The notes beneath the pieces are model-generated. The model was not told where the DNA came from and made no database searches. It worked only from the letters and a program-made list of their open reading frames with translations. Positions 1-8,171 of a stretch of 40,053 bases of DNA are shown piece after piece. The first letter of the stretch is position 1; each line of letters begins with the position of its first letter. A program made the translations under genes and the position numbers. This DNA comes from Chitinophagaceae bacterium. GTDB lineage: Bacteria > Bacteroidota > Bacteroidia > Chitinophagales > Chitinophagaceae. Location: contig CANFUJ010000007.1 of the NCBI GenBank assembly GCA_947450165.1, positions 1 to 40,053 of the forward strand, written 5' to 3'.

Positions 1-10
1 GCTGATTCAT

Positions 11-18
11 TACATTTG
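11..18 (+). promoter_or_regulatory. Bacteroidota -7 element upstream of psd
   Basis: TACATTTG matches the TAnnTTTG -7 consensus of the Bacteroidota primary sigma factor and lies 17 nt before the psd start codon. The expected -33 TTTG would fall outside the window, so only half of the promoter can be seen. Confidence 0.45.
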
Positions 19-35
19 CAGCTAAATTTTTTATT

Positions 36-692
36 ATGACCGTACATCGCGAAGGGTATAGAACAATTTTGGTAGTAGGTTTTTTACTTGCTTTGATCAA
101 TGTTGTAGCGTTTAAATTTTTATGCGCTGAATTTTGCTGGATTTCAACTTCAATTTTAGCAATTTCATTGATTTTTTGGCTATTTATCGTTTCTTTTTTC
201 AGAATTCCCAATCGTAAACTAACCATTAACGAAGGTGCTGTGGTTTCGCCTTGTGATGGAAAAGTGGTGGTAATGGAAGAAGTATTTGATGAAGAATATT
301 TTAAAGCAAAAGTTTTACAGGTTTCTATTTTTATGAGTCCTGCAAATGTGCACGTAAACAGAAACCCAATAAGCGGAGAAGTGTTGTATAATCAATATCA
401 TAAAGGAAAATACCTTGTGGCTTGGAATCCCAAATCATCAACTGAAAATGAACGTCATTCTGTTGTAATTAAAAAAGGAGAAAAATCAATCCTGGTAAAA
501 CAAATTGCTGGCGCTGTGGCCAAAAGAATTGTAAACTATTTAAAAGTTGGCGAGCAGGTATCTCAATCTCAAGAGTTGGGCTTCATTAAATTTGGTAGCC
601 GCGTAGATTTGCTTTTGCCTATTGGAACCAAACTCAATGTTAGCTTAAACCAGGTTGTTCAAGGTGGTGTAACCATCATTGCAACTTTATAA
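36..692 (+). CDS. psd: Phosphatidylserine decarboxylase family proenzyme
   Basis: Predicted to decarboxylate phosphatidylserine to phosphatidylethanolamine at the inner membrane, the last step of PE synthesis. At 218 residues it belongs to the short, archaeal/rhizobial-like branch of the family. Two hydrophobic segments (about residues 10-32 and 38-56) anchor the N-terminus. The core contains SPCDGKV and MSPANVHVNR, both typical of the family. The FGSRVD motif near residue 186 is the self-cleavage site: the chain is cut between Gly and Ser, and the Ser becomes the pyruvoyl prosthetic group. The gene appears complete and is preceded by a TAnnTTTG element. It is followed after 67 nt by an unrelated small secreted peptide with its own promoter. 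Family assignment is secure. Substrate specificity (phosphatidylserine versus archaetidylserine) follows from the phylum rather than from sequence detail. Confidence 0.93.
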   Translation: MTVHREGYRTILVVGFLLALINVVAFKFLCAEFCWISTSILAISLIFWLFIVSFFRIPNRKLTINEGAVVSPCDGKVVVMEEVFDEEYFKAKVLQVSIFMSPANVHVNRNPISGEVLYNQYHKGKYLVAWNPKSSTENERHSVVIKKGEKSILVKQIAGAVAKRIVNYLKVGEQVSQSQELGFIKFGSRVDLLLPIGTKLNVSLNQVVQGGVTIIATL

Positions 693-708
693 TTTTAACA
701 ACTATTTC

Positions 709-740
709 TTTGTATTTTTTAAGTTTATTGGCTACTTTTA
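709..740 (+). promoter_or_regulatory. Putative promoter of the small Cys-rich peptide
   Basis: TTTG at 709-712, a 20-bp spacer, then TACTTTTA at 733-740, a 7-of-8 match to TAnnTTTG. It would give a leader of roughly 13-15 nt before the ATG at 760. This supports independent transcription of the 56-residue peptide. Confidence 0.5.
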
Positions 741-759
741 GATTCTTAAATTTTTAATT

Positions 760-930
760 ATGAAAAAAATATTTTTATTAGCAACTGCTGCTTTATTAGT
801 AAGTGCTGTATCATTTGCTGGTCCAACTCAAGACAAAAAGAAAAAATGTGCAAAAGGTAAAACTTGTTGCAATAAATCTAAATCTTGCAGCAAAGACAAA
901 ATTGAAAAAACTGAAGAGTTGAAAAACTAA
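760..930 (+). CDS. Small secreted Cys/Lys-rich peptide (56 aa)
   Basis: Not in the ORF track because it is short. It starts MKKIFLLATAALLVSAVSFA, a textbook Sec signal peptide with likely cleavage after SFA at residue 20. The mature chain is about 36 residues, with roughly 12 Lys and four Cys at 30, 36, 37 and 43, giving the symmetric spacing C-x5-CC-x5-C. There are no aromatic residues after cleavage. The gene has its own promoter-like sequence and a strong downstream terminator, which argues for a real, separately expressed gene. I do not recognise a family. The Cys pattern could form two disulfides or bind a soft metal in the periplasm, and the Lys-rich ends could bind anionic surfaces, but these are guesses. 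Short Lys/Cys peptides with signal sequences are common, poorly studied products in Bacteroidota. Confidence 0.75.
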   Translation: MKKIFLLATAALLVSAVSFAGPTQDKKKKCAKGKTCCNKSKSCSKDKIEKTEELKN

Positions 931-943
931 TTGAAAAGGACAT

Positions 944-993
944 GTAGGGGTTGAATATATTCAACCCTTACTTTTTTCAACCCCTACTTTTTT
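944..993. terminator. Double (nested) hairpin terminator
   Basis: Two alternative stems share the same 5' arm. The inner one is a perfect GGGTTGAATATATTCAACCC palindrome (948-967) followed by a T-rich stretch. The outer one pairs GTAGGGGTTGAA (944-955) with TTCAACCCCTAC (977-988), followed by TTTTTT. It sits between two convergent genes and could stop transcripts from the plus-strand peptide gene. Confidence 0.75.
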
Positions 994-1001
994 CCCTATC
1001 C

Positions 1002-1700
1002 TCAAAATATCTGTTCCAACTGATTAAGATGCGTTATTACATACGTTGGATTTAAAGTGGATTCCTCATTGATGTGATTTACAAAAATGGTATCCATCCC
1101 AGCATCAATACCTCCTTTAATATCCGCAGATTGATTATCTCCAATCATTATAGATTCCGATAAACTTGCATTTGCTTTGTTAAGTGCGTATTCAAATATT
1201 TCTTTTTCCGGCTTCATGCTATTGCTCGCTTCTGAAGTAATCATGTGCGTAAAATATTGATCTATATTGCTATTTTTAATTTTACTCCATTGCGTTTTTT
1301 CAAAACCATTGGTAATTAAATGCATGGTATATTTTTTTTCCTTTAGATATTGTAAAATTTCAACCGTGTGCGGAAACAATTCTTTTTTTGTAGGTAATAT
1401 TTCTAAAAACCTTGCGCTTAATGATTTTGAAAGTGATTCATCACCAACTTTAAATTCGAGTAACGTGCGCCACATTCTGCGCCATTTTAATTCTTCGGCA
1501 TTAATAAATCCATTTTGATAACGTTCCCATAATATCTTGTTGTGGTGCAAATATTTTTCATAAAACAAATCGAATTGGCCATCGATTTTTTTATGCAATT
1601 CAAACTCTTCGAAAATATCGATTAGCGACATTTTTGCGTTAACATCAAAATCCCACAACGTGTGATCTAAATCAAAAAAAAGATGATTGTACTTGCGCAT
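1002..1700 (-). CDS. YjjG-type HAD-superfamily hydrolase (nucleotidase-like)
   Basis: The ORF track starts at 1793, but homologues begin at MRKYNHLFFDLDHTLWDFD. The ATG at 1700 gives a normal 232-residue protein, and the extra 31 hydrophobic residues upstream are probably untranslated. HAD motifs are intact: nucleophile and acid/base Asp 10 and 12 in FDLDHT, the Thr of LITNG, the Lys in SMKPEKEIF, and the metal-binding acids in MIGDNQSADIKGG. The large helical cap between motifs I and II and the closing GDNQSADIKGG match the YjjG/YfnB group, whose E. coli member is a house-cleaning nucleotidase for non-canonical pyrimidine nucleotides. Substrate is inferred from family only. It converges on the small peptide gene across a shared hairpin region and diverges from the SDR gene upstream. 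Confidence 0.85.
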   Translation of the reverse strand: MRKYNHLFFDLDHTLWDFDVNAKMSLIDIFEEFELHKKIDGQFDLFYEKYLHHNKILWERYQNGFINAEELKWRRMWRTLLEFKVGDESLSKSLSARFLEILPTKKELFPHTVEILQYLKEKKYTMHLITNGFEKTQWSKIKNSNIDQYFTHMITSEASNSMKPEKEIFEYALNKANASLSESIMIGDNQSADIKGGIDAGMDTIFVNHINEESTLNPTYVITHLNQLEQIF

Positions 1701-1812
1701 GAACTTATTTAAAGTGTGGAAAATGAATAATATCTTTACCTTTTGTGAAGATAAGTAATAAACAATTATTGAAAATAAACTCAAAAGAAACAAAGTGAAA
1801 AGAGCGTATTAA

Positions 1813-1820
1813 TAATTTTG
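1813..1820 (+). promoter_or_regulatory. -7 element upstream of the SDR gene
   Basis: TAATTTTG fits TAnnTTTG and lies 23 nt before the ATG at 1844. No TTG was found at the usual -33 distance, so this is a partial promoter call. Confidence 0.35.
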
Positions 1821-1843
1821 ACTTTTAAATTAATCATTATCAC

Positions 1844-2542
1844 ATGAACATCATTATTACAGGAGGAAGTAGGGGAATGGGAAAAGCGATGGCATTTGAA
1901 TTTGCTGCTACCTCATCTCATATTATTTTGTGTGCCAGAAATGTGGAACATTTAAATAAAACGAAAACAGAAATTGTAGAAAAATTTCCTGCTTGTACAG
2001 TTGATGTTTTTGCTGCGGATCTGTCTGTAAAAACGGAGGTGGAAGGATTTGCTAATTTCTGTTTAAATAAATTTACACCAGACGTTTTGATTAATAACGC
2101 GGGCGTATATACGCCAGGAAATACAATGGATGCCAGCGAAGAAGATTTTAATAACATGATGAACCTGAATTTCTTTAGTGCGTACTATTTAACAAAGAAA
2201 TTGCTGCCTTCAATGATTGCTCAAAAGCGTGGACATATATTCAACGTATGCTCTATTGCTGCACTACGAGCTTATGATGGTGGCGGAATATATAGCATAA
2301 CCAAATTTGCAATCAACGGTTTTAGTCAAAATTTAAGACACGAAATGAAACCTCATGGCATAAAGGTTACTGCCGTTTTCCCAGGAGCGGTACTTACTGA
2401 TTCTTGGGGAGATTTTGATAATAGTAATAAGAGAATTATGGAAGCCACAGACATTTCAAAAATGGTTTTTGCAGCCTCTACACTATCGCCTCAAGCGGTG
2501 GTAGAAGAAATCACCATTCGTCCGCAATTGGGTGATTTGTGA
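1844..2542 (+). CDS. Short-chain dehydrogenase/reductase
   Basis: A classical SDR of 232 residues with a Rossmann fold that uses NAD(P)H. The cofactor motif TGGSRGMG is at residues 6-13, the structural NNAG at 84-87, and the catalytic Tyr150 and Lys154 in YSITK, with a Ser near 137 completing the triad. The Arg in the glycine-rich loop and ARN after the second strand (residues 31-33) favour NADP. The C-terminus is short and soluble, so it is not membrane-bound. The substrate cannot be told from sequence. SDRs of this type act on sugars, ketoacyl groups or xenobiotics. The stop lies only 4 nt from the stop of the convergent response-regulator gene. Confidence 0.9.
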   Translation: MNIIITGGSRGMGKAMAFEFAATSSHIILCARNVEHLNKTKTEIVEKFPACTVDVFAADLSVKTEVEGFANFCLNKFTPDVLINNAGVYTPGNTMDASEEDFNNMMNLNFFSAYYLTKKLLPSMIAQKRGHIFNVCSIAALRAYDGGGIYSITKFAINGFSQNLRHEMKPHGIKVTAVFPGAVLTDSWGDFDNSNKRIMEATDISKMVFAASTLSPQAVVEEITIRPQLGDL

Positions 2543-2546
2543 TGAT

Positions 2547-3254
2547 TTAATGCGTAGAAAATTTATATCCCATTCCTCTAATGGATAAAAAGTATTTTGG
2601 ATTCTTTTGATCTTTTTCAAAATATTTTCTAAAGTTCAAAATGAAGTTATCAATGGTTCTTGTAGTTGGAAATACATTATAACCCCAAACAGCTTGTAAT
2701 ATTTTTTCTCGGGTTACCACTTCGTTTTTATGGTCAATCAACAACTTCAACAGCATCGCTTCTTTTTTGGTAAGATGAATTTCTTGTCCAACAGAATTGG
2801 TGGCCAATAAACCATTAAAGTCGATTTTATTTTTTCCAAAACTGTATAATTCTGGAACGTTTGTTTTTAAAGAAAGCTGGTCGTTTTTCTTGATTAATTT
2901 TTCTACCCTTAGTAAAAGCTCTTCTAAATTAAATGGCTTGTTAAGATAATCATCAGCACCCATTTTTAAGCCCAACACTCGATCAGCACTACTGTTTTTT
3001 GCACTTAAAATTAAAATTGGAATTGGGTTTTGTTGAAGTCTTACCGATTCACAAACTGAAATGCCATCCAACTCAGGAAGCATCACATCCAACACCATTA
3101 AATCAAAATGCTCTTGTGATAAAATTTTTAATGCTTCCAAGCCATCAGCACATGCGGTTACTTCATACCCTTCCAATTCAAGATTTAGCTTTAACGCTTC
3201 TTGAAGATTTTCTTCATCCTCTACAAGTAAAATGGAATGTTTTTTTAGTGACAT
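2547..3254 (-). CDS. OmpR/PhoB-family response regulator (RprY-like)
   Basis: A 235-residue two-component response regulator. The receiver domain (about 1-120) has the acidic pair at 12-13, phospho-acceptor Asp56 in VLDVMLP, the switch Ser84 and Lys106 in LNKPF. The C-terminal winged helix (about 140-233) contains LTKKEAMLLKLLIDHKNEVV and the wing sequence SIRGMGYKF, typical of OmpR-type DNA binders. It lies 3 nt downstream of the histidine-kinase gene, so the two are surely cotranscribed and form a pair. Closest by architecture are the RprY regulators of Bacteroidota, but the target genes cannot be deduced here. Confidence 0.93.
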   Translation of the reverse strand: MSLKKHSILLVEDEENLQEALKLNLELEGYEVTACADGLEALKILSQEHFDLMVLDVMLPELDGISVCESVRLQQNPIPILILSAKNSSADRVLGLKMGADDYLNKPFNLEELLLRVEKLIKKNDQLSLKTNVPELYSFGKNKIDFNGLLATNSVGQEIHLTKKEAMLLKLLIDHKNEVVTREKILQAVWGYNVFPTTRTIDNFILNFRKYFEKDQKNPKYFLSIRGMGYKFSTH

Positions 3255-3257
3255 GTT

Positions 3258-4235
3258 TTAAGCAACCGTTTTTAATTGTATAACAAATTTGGCTCCATTC
3301 GGTTCGTTATCTGTTATAAATATTTTACCCTTATGTGCTTTAATAATTCGATGAACCAAATACAAACCCAATCCTGTGCCTTTTGCTTTTTGCGTGGCTT
3401 CGGTACCAATGCGATAAAATTTTTCAAATACTTTCTTTTTATCAACATCTGCAATTCCTGCACCATAATCTGCAAATGTAATGCTACATTGATTTTGCTG
3501 ATTTTCTATTTTGATGGTAATGGGCTGGTCTTTGGGCGAATATTTAATGGCGTTATCGATTAAATTATTAAATGTCATTTGCAATAAAAATACATCTCCC
3601 ATTACGTGCAAAGAACCATTGTTGAAAAACTGAATTTCACGATTGGGAAATCGATTTATAAAATCTGAAACTACAGATTCTAATATTTCCTTAACATCTA
3701 ACTTTTCTGGAGTGTATTGATGCGCACCTGCTTCCATTTGAGAAGAAAGCAACAGATTATTACAAAGCGCATTCATTCTATTGGACTCCTGAATAGTATT
3801 GCTGATAATCTTAAACTGCTGCACTTCATCTAGTTGACGCTTTTGAAGTGTTTCTAAATTTAATTTAGTAACAGCTATTGGCGTTTTTAATTCATGTGAA
3901 ATGGCAACCATAAAATTTTGTTGCTGTCTGCTAATGATGAGTTGCTTATTAACTGCGCGAAATAAAAAAATTGCCCCTGCAGAAATTAATAGAAAAAATA
4001 TGGAACCTTCACCAAGATATTGTGCTGTCTTTCTTTTTTGTTCTGCTTCTATTTGAGCAATTTTAATCACATATGCAGCATCTTCTTTGCTAATCTCATT
4101 TTTTTTAAAATTAGCCATTGACATATTTTGTCTGCTTAATGCGATATACCACCATATCAACGCAGAAAAAATATAAAGCAACAGAAACCAATAAATAAAA
4201 AATATCAATTTTATTTTTTTTGATTTCTTGAACAT
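3258..4235 (-). CDS. Membrane sensor histidine kinase (RprX-like)
   Basis: A 325-residue kinase with two membrane helices (about 10-32 and 77-94) that enclose a short extracytoplasmic loop of some 44 residues. This is too small for a known ligand-binding domain, so it may sense membrane state or a partner protein. No HAMP domain is evident. The second helix leads almost directly to HisKA, with phospho-acceptor His114 in SHELKTP. The ATPase domain has the N box (NNLIDNAIKYS, 223-233), G1 (DYGAG, 256-260) and G2 (GTGLG, 286-290). All catalytic motifs are intact. It precedes its response regulator by 3 nt and follows nadK by 28 nt, so it may be the tail of a longer operon. Confidence 0.93.
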   Translation of the reverse strand: MFKKSKKIKLIFFIYWFLLLYIFSALIWWYIALSRQNMSMANFKKNEISKEDAAYVIKIAQIEAEQKRKTAQYLGEGSIFFLLISAGAIFLFRAVNKQLIISRQQQNFMVAISHELKTPIAVTKLNLETLQKRQLDEVQQFKIISNTIQESNRMNALCNNLLLSSQMEAGAHQYTPEKLDVKEILESVVSDFINRFPNREIQFFNNGSLHVMGDVFLLQMTFNNLIDNAIKYSPKDQPITIKIENQQNQCSITFADYGAGIADVDKKKVFEKFYRIGTEATQKAKGTGLGLYLVHRIIKAHKGKIFITDNEPNGAKFVIQLKTVA

Positions 4236-4263
4236 GAATTGAATATTGAAAAATGGTTTTGAA

Positions 4264-5142
4264 TTAATTGCGCTTATCCAAACCCCAGCTTAGCTTACTG
4301 CGTAAGGTTTGTAAAAAATTATTTTCATTAAGACGAACCAGCTTGATATCGAAGGTTTCTTTTTTCACAGCCAATTGAACTTCTTTACTTACGATTTCTT
4401 TTCTGCTATCGAGCGTTACTAAAAAATCATCCGTTCTTCCTTCTAATTCAAAAGAAACGATATTATCGTCTGGCACTACAATTGGTCGGATATTTAAATT
4501 ATGCGGCGCTACTGGCGTAATTACAAAACTATTGCTTTCTGGAAAAACAACTGGACCGCCACAGCTTAATGAATAACCCGTAGAACCTGTTGGTGTGGCT
4601 ACAATAATACCATCAGCCCAATAAGTATTTAAAAATTCACCGTTTAAATAGGTATGAATTTTTATCATTGGCGATATATCTCTTTTGTGAATTGAAAACT
4701 CATTCAATGCATAAGGTGTATCTCCAAATAGAGGTACATTGGCATCAAGATGGATTAATGTTCGCTTATCGAGTACATATTTTCTTTCGGCAATAGCATC
4801 TATGACACCCTGAATTTCATCTCTACCAATATTGGCCAAAAAACCCAATCGACCATAATTAATCCCAAGTACTGGAATACCCGAATTGCGCACCATAGTT
4901 ACGGTATCCAACATCGTACCATCACCACCTAAACTCAATACACAATCAATACTACTGTCCAAATCTTCAAAAGCATTGAAAGTTGAATATTGATTGTTTA
5001 AATCTACAGATGAATAAAATTGATTGAAAAAATCCTGAAAAAATACGGGCTCAACACCATTTTTAATGAGCTCTTCAAACAACTTATGAATGTCTTTAAG
5101 TTGATCATTTTCTACGCCGCGACTATATATAGCAATTTTCAT
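4264..5142 (-). CDS. nadK: NAD kinase
   Basis: Phosphorylates NAD to NADP in the cytoplasm and so sets the supply for NADPH-dependent biosynthesis. At 292 residues it has the family size. The diagnostic GGDGT is at residues 72-76, followed by GINYGRLGFLA, an ALNEF motif and GSTGYSLSCGGPVV, which bind NAD and form the dimer interface. It is preceded after 19 nt by the outer membrane protein gene and the CBS gene. In many Bacteroidota a CBS-domain gene, nadK and BamA-type genes are neighbours, so the context agrees. Assignment is secure. Confidence 0.96.
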   Translation of the reverse strand: MKIAIYSRGVENDQLKDIHKLFEELIKNGVEPVFFQDFFNQFYSSVDLNNQYSTFNAFEDLDSSIDCVLSLGGDGTMLDTVTMVRNSGIPVLGINYGRLGFLANIGRDEIQGVIDAIAERKYVLDKRTLIHLDANVPLFGDTPYALNEFSIHKRDISPMIKIHTYLNGEFLNTYWADGIIVATPTGSTGYSLSCGGPVVFPESNSFVITPVAPHNLNIRPIVVPDDNIVSFELEGRTDDFLVTLDSRKEIVSKEVQLAVKKETFDIKLVRLNENNFLQTLRSKLSWGLDKRN

Positions 5143-5161
5143 TTTTTCTAAAATAAATACT

Positions 5162-6613
5162 TTATAAAATACTTCTTAAATGTAAAAATAACCCCTTTTC
5201 ATGTAATTGATTCATACTAAACTCGGCACTTAACCTTAAATCATACAAACTTATAACATCTAATCCTACACCAGTTGTGTATAAAAGTCGGTCATTTAAC
5301 ATGCCGCTGCCATTGGGCTTGTTGTAAGCAAATCCAGTATTTAAATAGGTTTTAGCATAAAATGAAAAAGGTAAATAGGGAACTTGTTTAATTTTAAAAG
5401 GCATCTTGATTTTAAAAGCAGCTATTTTTTTACTCAAATTATATTTTGCCATTGCCGTTGCCACACCATCAATCACATAATATTCCAAACCATTTAAATA
5501 ATATTCGCCAAATCCAAATGCACGTTGGTTTATAAACGGTTGGGTAAATGGTAATTTTATTTTTGAAAAAAGTTGAACATTCATATAAAAATGATGAGGC
5601 AATGTGTAATACTTACGCCATGCCAAATCCAACTGAAACATATTTATTCCACCCGATATTCCAAACCCACGCTTTACCAATGAAACATTTAATGCTTTTC
5701 CTTTTAACGGATAATTGATGTTGTCTAATTTTAGAAATTGATAGCTATATATAAAATCCATGAAGCCAATATTCGCCTTATTTGAATTGAAATATTTAGG
5801 GTTATAAGCAGTTGAAATTATACTGTCATTTACATCAATAAAACTATATTGAATTTTAAAGGTTTGTTTTTTATAAAACCCTTTCCGCACACTATAAGCA
5901 GCCACTGCACTAAATGATGTTCTATCAAAATTTTTAGATTTGTACAAAAGCGATTTGTGGTTGTAGGTTGTTTTGTAATCTATCTCTTTGTTTTGAGCAT
6001 AGCCCATTGCAATGGAAAAACCTTCTGTAAGTTTTGAATTGCTATAAGGTGCTGAATAAGAAATTGCAATATTTCTGGCATAGCCCGTTAATAAATAAAT
6101 ATTCAGTTGATCGCCTCTGCCACTCAAATTAAAATCAGCATATTTTAAACCATAAGTTACCCGGTTGAAGTCATGATTATGCGTTACCCACCAGTCGTTA
6201 AAATTTCTATCGGTAAGTTTTAAATATGGTGTTGGATAAATGTACCATCTTTCCAAAACTTCAATTAGAATATCTACATCTTCATTGTTAACCATAACAG
6301 GCGTAACGGTTACAATGGAAAATAAATTTGTATTGTAAATGAGTTCTTGTGAAGTGTTTATTTTTTTAAGTAAATGTGCCGCTTTTATTTGCTGCCCCAT
6401 TTTCAATTGCATTTCCCGAAGAATGATATAATCTTTCGTTTTTTTATTTCCTGTAATTTTTATCGAATGAACATTTAATAAACGAACAGTATCAGTATGT
6501 AATGATTCAAAAAATGTAGAATCAAATATTAAATTATTATGTTTGGGTTGGGCATGAATATATTGTAAGAAAAAAATAGAAATGATAAAAAATATGGTGG
6601 TTATTTTTTTCAT
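5162..6613 (-). CDS. BamA/TamA-like outer membrane beta-barrel protein
   Basis: A 483-residue protein with a signal peptide (MKKITTIFFIISIFFLQYIHA, cleavage near AQ). One POTRA-like domain follows at about residues 45-120 (HSIKITGNKKTKDYIILREM, then a second half ending in ILIEVLERWYI). The remainder is rich in alternating aromatic/polar strands, as expected for a 16-strand Omp85 barrel. Canonical BamA is 700-900 residues with five POTRAs, so this is a small paralogue with one recognisable POTRA. Its role could be outer membrane insertion of a specific client or surface-lipid handling; this is unknown. Its ATG overlaps the stop of the upstream CBS gene by 4 nt, indicating translational coupling, and nadK follows after 19 nt. 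Confidence 0.8.
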   Translation of the reverse strand: MKKITTIFFIISIFFLQYIHAQPKHNNLIFDSTFFESLHTDTVRLLNVHSIKITGNKKTKDYIILREMQLKMGQQIKAAHLLKKINTSQELIYNTNLFSIVTVTPVMVNNEDVDILIEVLERWYIYPTPYLKLTDRNFNDWWVTHNHDFNRVTYGLKYADFNLSGRGDQLNIYLLTGYARNIAISYSAPYSNSKLTEGFSIAMGYAQNKEIDYKTTYNHKSLLYKSKNFDRTSFSAVAAYSVRKGFYKKQTFKIQYSFIDVNDSIISTAYNPKYFNSNKANIGFMDFIYSYQFLKLDNINYPLKGKALNVSLVKRGFGISGGINMFQLDLAWRKYYTLPHHFYMNVQLFSKIKLPFTQPFINQRAFGFGEYYLNGLEYYVIDGVATAMAKYNLSKKIAAFKIKMPFKIKQVPYLPFSFYAKTYLNTGFAYNKPNGSGMLNDRLLYTTGVGLDVISLYDLRLSAEFSMNQLHEKGLFLHLRSIL

Positions 6614-7275
6614 TTTAAACCGAGGTAATTCATCAAATTTCTATAATTGACATCTGATTTGTCTTCATAAATTTTCACCCCAAAATGGTGAATCACATTG
6701 TATTCATATCTTTCAAATGTTGCTACAATAGAGGCGATTTCTTTTTTGTTGATATGTAATGTAACCGTTAGTAATCCTGTAATTGGATCGGTGGTTGTAT
6801 TCAAATGCAAAATTGTACAATCATTACTTTCTACGATTCTGCTGATTTCTGAAATGGCAAATTGTATACGTTCCATTTCTAAAATAATCAACCCGCCAAT
6901 TTCATTTGCACCAGCAAATTCACCAATTGTTTTTAAAAGATTCTCTGTGGTAATTACGCCCATGAATTCGGCATTTTTATCTATAACCGGAACTACATTG
7001 GTTTCATATTGATTGCAGTAATTGATGGCATTTAAAAAATGTACATCCTCTTGAATGTAAAACAGTAAAAATTGATCCTGTATTTTTTCAATGGTGATTT
7101 TATCTTCGTCTATATCTAGCAAATCTTCTTCGCTTATTAAACCAAGAAATTTTTTATCAGAAACTATGGGTAAGTGCGTTAACTTAAAATCATTAATCAA
7201 TTGCTTCGCTTTTCCAACGGAATCGTCCAATTGTAATTGGGGAATACCAAAATTGATTAATTGTGCAGTTAGCAT
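6610..7275 (-). CDS. Tandem CBS-domain protein with ACT-like C-terminus
   Basis: A soluble 221-residue protein. Two CBS motifs, about residues 5-60 (with LPIVSDKKFLGLISEEDLL) and 75-130 (VVPVIDKNAEFMGVITTENLL), form a Bateman module that usually binds adenine nucleotides. Residues about 140-215 resemble an ACT-type ligand domain (GGLIILEMERIQFAISEISRI onwards), an arrangement known from AcuB-like proteins. It probably acts as an energy or ligand sensor. Being coupled to the OMP gene (4-nt overlap) and close to nadK, it may modulate envelope assembly or NAD kinase, but this is inference. It starts 29 nt after the alpha/beta-hydrolase stop. Confidence 0.85.
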   Translation of the reverse strand: MLTAQLINFGIPQLQLDDSVGKAKQLINDFKLTHLPIVSDKKFLGLISEEDLLDIDEDKITIEKIQDQFLLFYIQEDVHFLNAINYCNQYETNVVPVIDKNAEFMGVITTENLLKTIGEFAGANEIGGLIILEMERIQFAISEISRIVESNDCTILHLNTTTDPITGLLTVTLHINKKEIASIVATFERYEYNVIHHFGVKIYEDKSDVNYRNLMNYLGLK

Positions 7276-7304
7276 AGCGGACGATTTAATTCATTTAAAA
7301 TGAA

Positions 7305-8078
7305 TTATTTATTTTGTGGTAATGCCATTTTTTTCAAAAACACTTCTAAGATTTCATTGAAGGTTTCTGGTACTTCCATCATTGGCGCGTGACCACATTT
7401 ATCTATAAAATGCAATTCACTATTTGGGATTAACTTATGAAATTCTTCACCCACAAACGGAGGTGTAATGGTATCATTATTTCCCCAAATTAAACAAGTT
7501 GGAATTTTAATTTGATTAAGCTCTTCGCCTAAATTATTTCTAATGGCACTTTTTGCAAGGGCAATGATTTTTATTACTTTAAGTCTGTTGTTGGTGATTT
7601 CAAATACTTCATTTACCAATTCTTCCGTAGCTAAAGCAGGATCGTAAAAAGTAAGCGACGTTTTATTTCTAATGTATTCTTTATCGCCACGTTTTGGATA
7701 CGAGTCGCCCATTCCATTTTCAAACAAGCCTGAGCTTCCAGTTAAAATAAGCGATCTGATTTTTTCGGGTTTATTTAATGCATAAACCAATGCCACATGT
7801 CCACCCAATGAATTGCCCATTAAATGAATATGATCATACCCTCTATGGTCAATAAATTTTGATACAAATTTCTTTAATCCACCAACAGATGTGTGTAACA
7901 AATCAAGCTCCAAAAGGGGCAACATGGGTACCACAACCTTATGGGTATGTTTGAAATGTTCAATTAGGGGTTCGAAATTGCTCATAGCCCCAAAAAGTCC
8001 ATGTAATAACATCAACACCTCACCTTCGCCTTCTTCTAAGAATTTGAATTTTCCATCTTCTTTTATTGTATACGCCAT
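7305..8078 (-). CDS. Alpha/beta-hydrolase
   Basis: A cytoplasmic serine hydrolase of 257 residues with no signal peptide. The oxyanion motif HGLFG is at 26-30, the nucleophile Ser90 in GNSLGG, the acid Asp201 in WGNNDTITPP and His229 in KCGHAPMMEVP, so the triad is complete. A cap segment lies between about 120 and 185. It resembles the BioH/MhpC-like esterase group. The substrate is not determinable. It is the first gene of the run hydrolase-CBS-OMP-nadK-kinase-regulator; hydrolases of this kind often sit next to CBS/nadK genes in Bacteroidota. A short imperfect palindrome (ATTCATTTAAAATGAAT) lies between its stop and the CBS gene. Confidence 0.88.
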   Translation of the reverse strand: MAYTIKEDGKFKFLEEGEGEVLMLLHGLFGAMSNFEPLIEHFKHTHKVVVPMLPLLELDLLHTSVGGLKKFVSKFIDHRGYDHIHLMGNSLGGHVALVYALNKPEKIRSLILTGSSGLFENGMGDSYPKRGDKEYIRNKTSLTFYDPALATEELVNEVFEITNNRLKVIKIIALAKSAIRNNLGEELNQIKIPTCLIWGNNDTITPPFVGEEFHKLIPNSELHFIDKCGHAPMMEVPETFNEILEVFLKKMALPQNK

Positions 8079-8171
8079 ACTTAAAAACTAATTATTTATC
8101 GTATAAAGTTAATGTTTAAACTTTATTTGGGTTAAAATTACGGTAAATGAAAGACAACATGAAAAAATTAA

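Noticed and set aside
1701-1793. N-terminal hydrophobic extension of the HAD protein
   Set aside because: Homologues start at MRKYNHLFFD; the extension lies in the divergent promoter region and is probably not translated.
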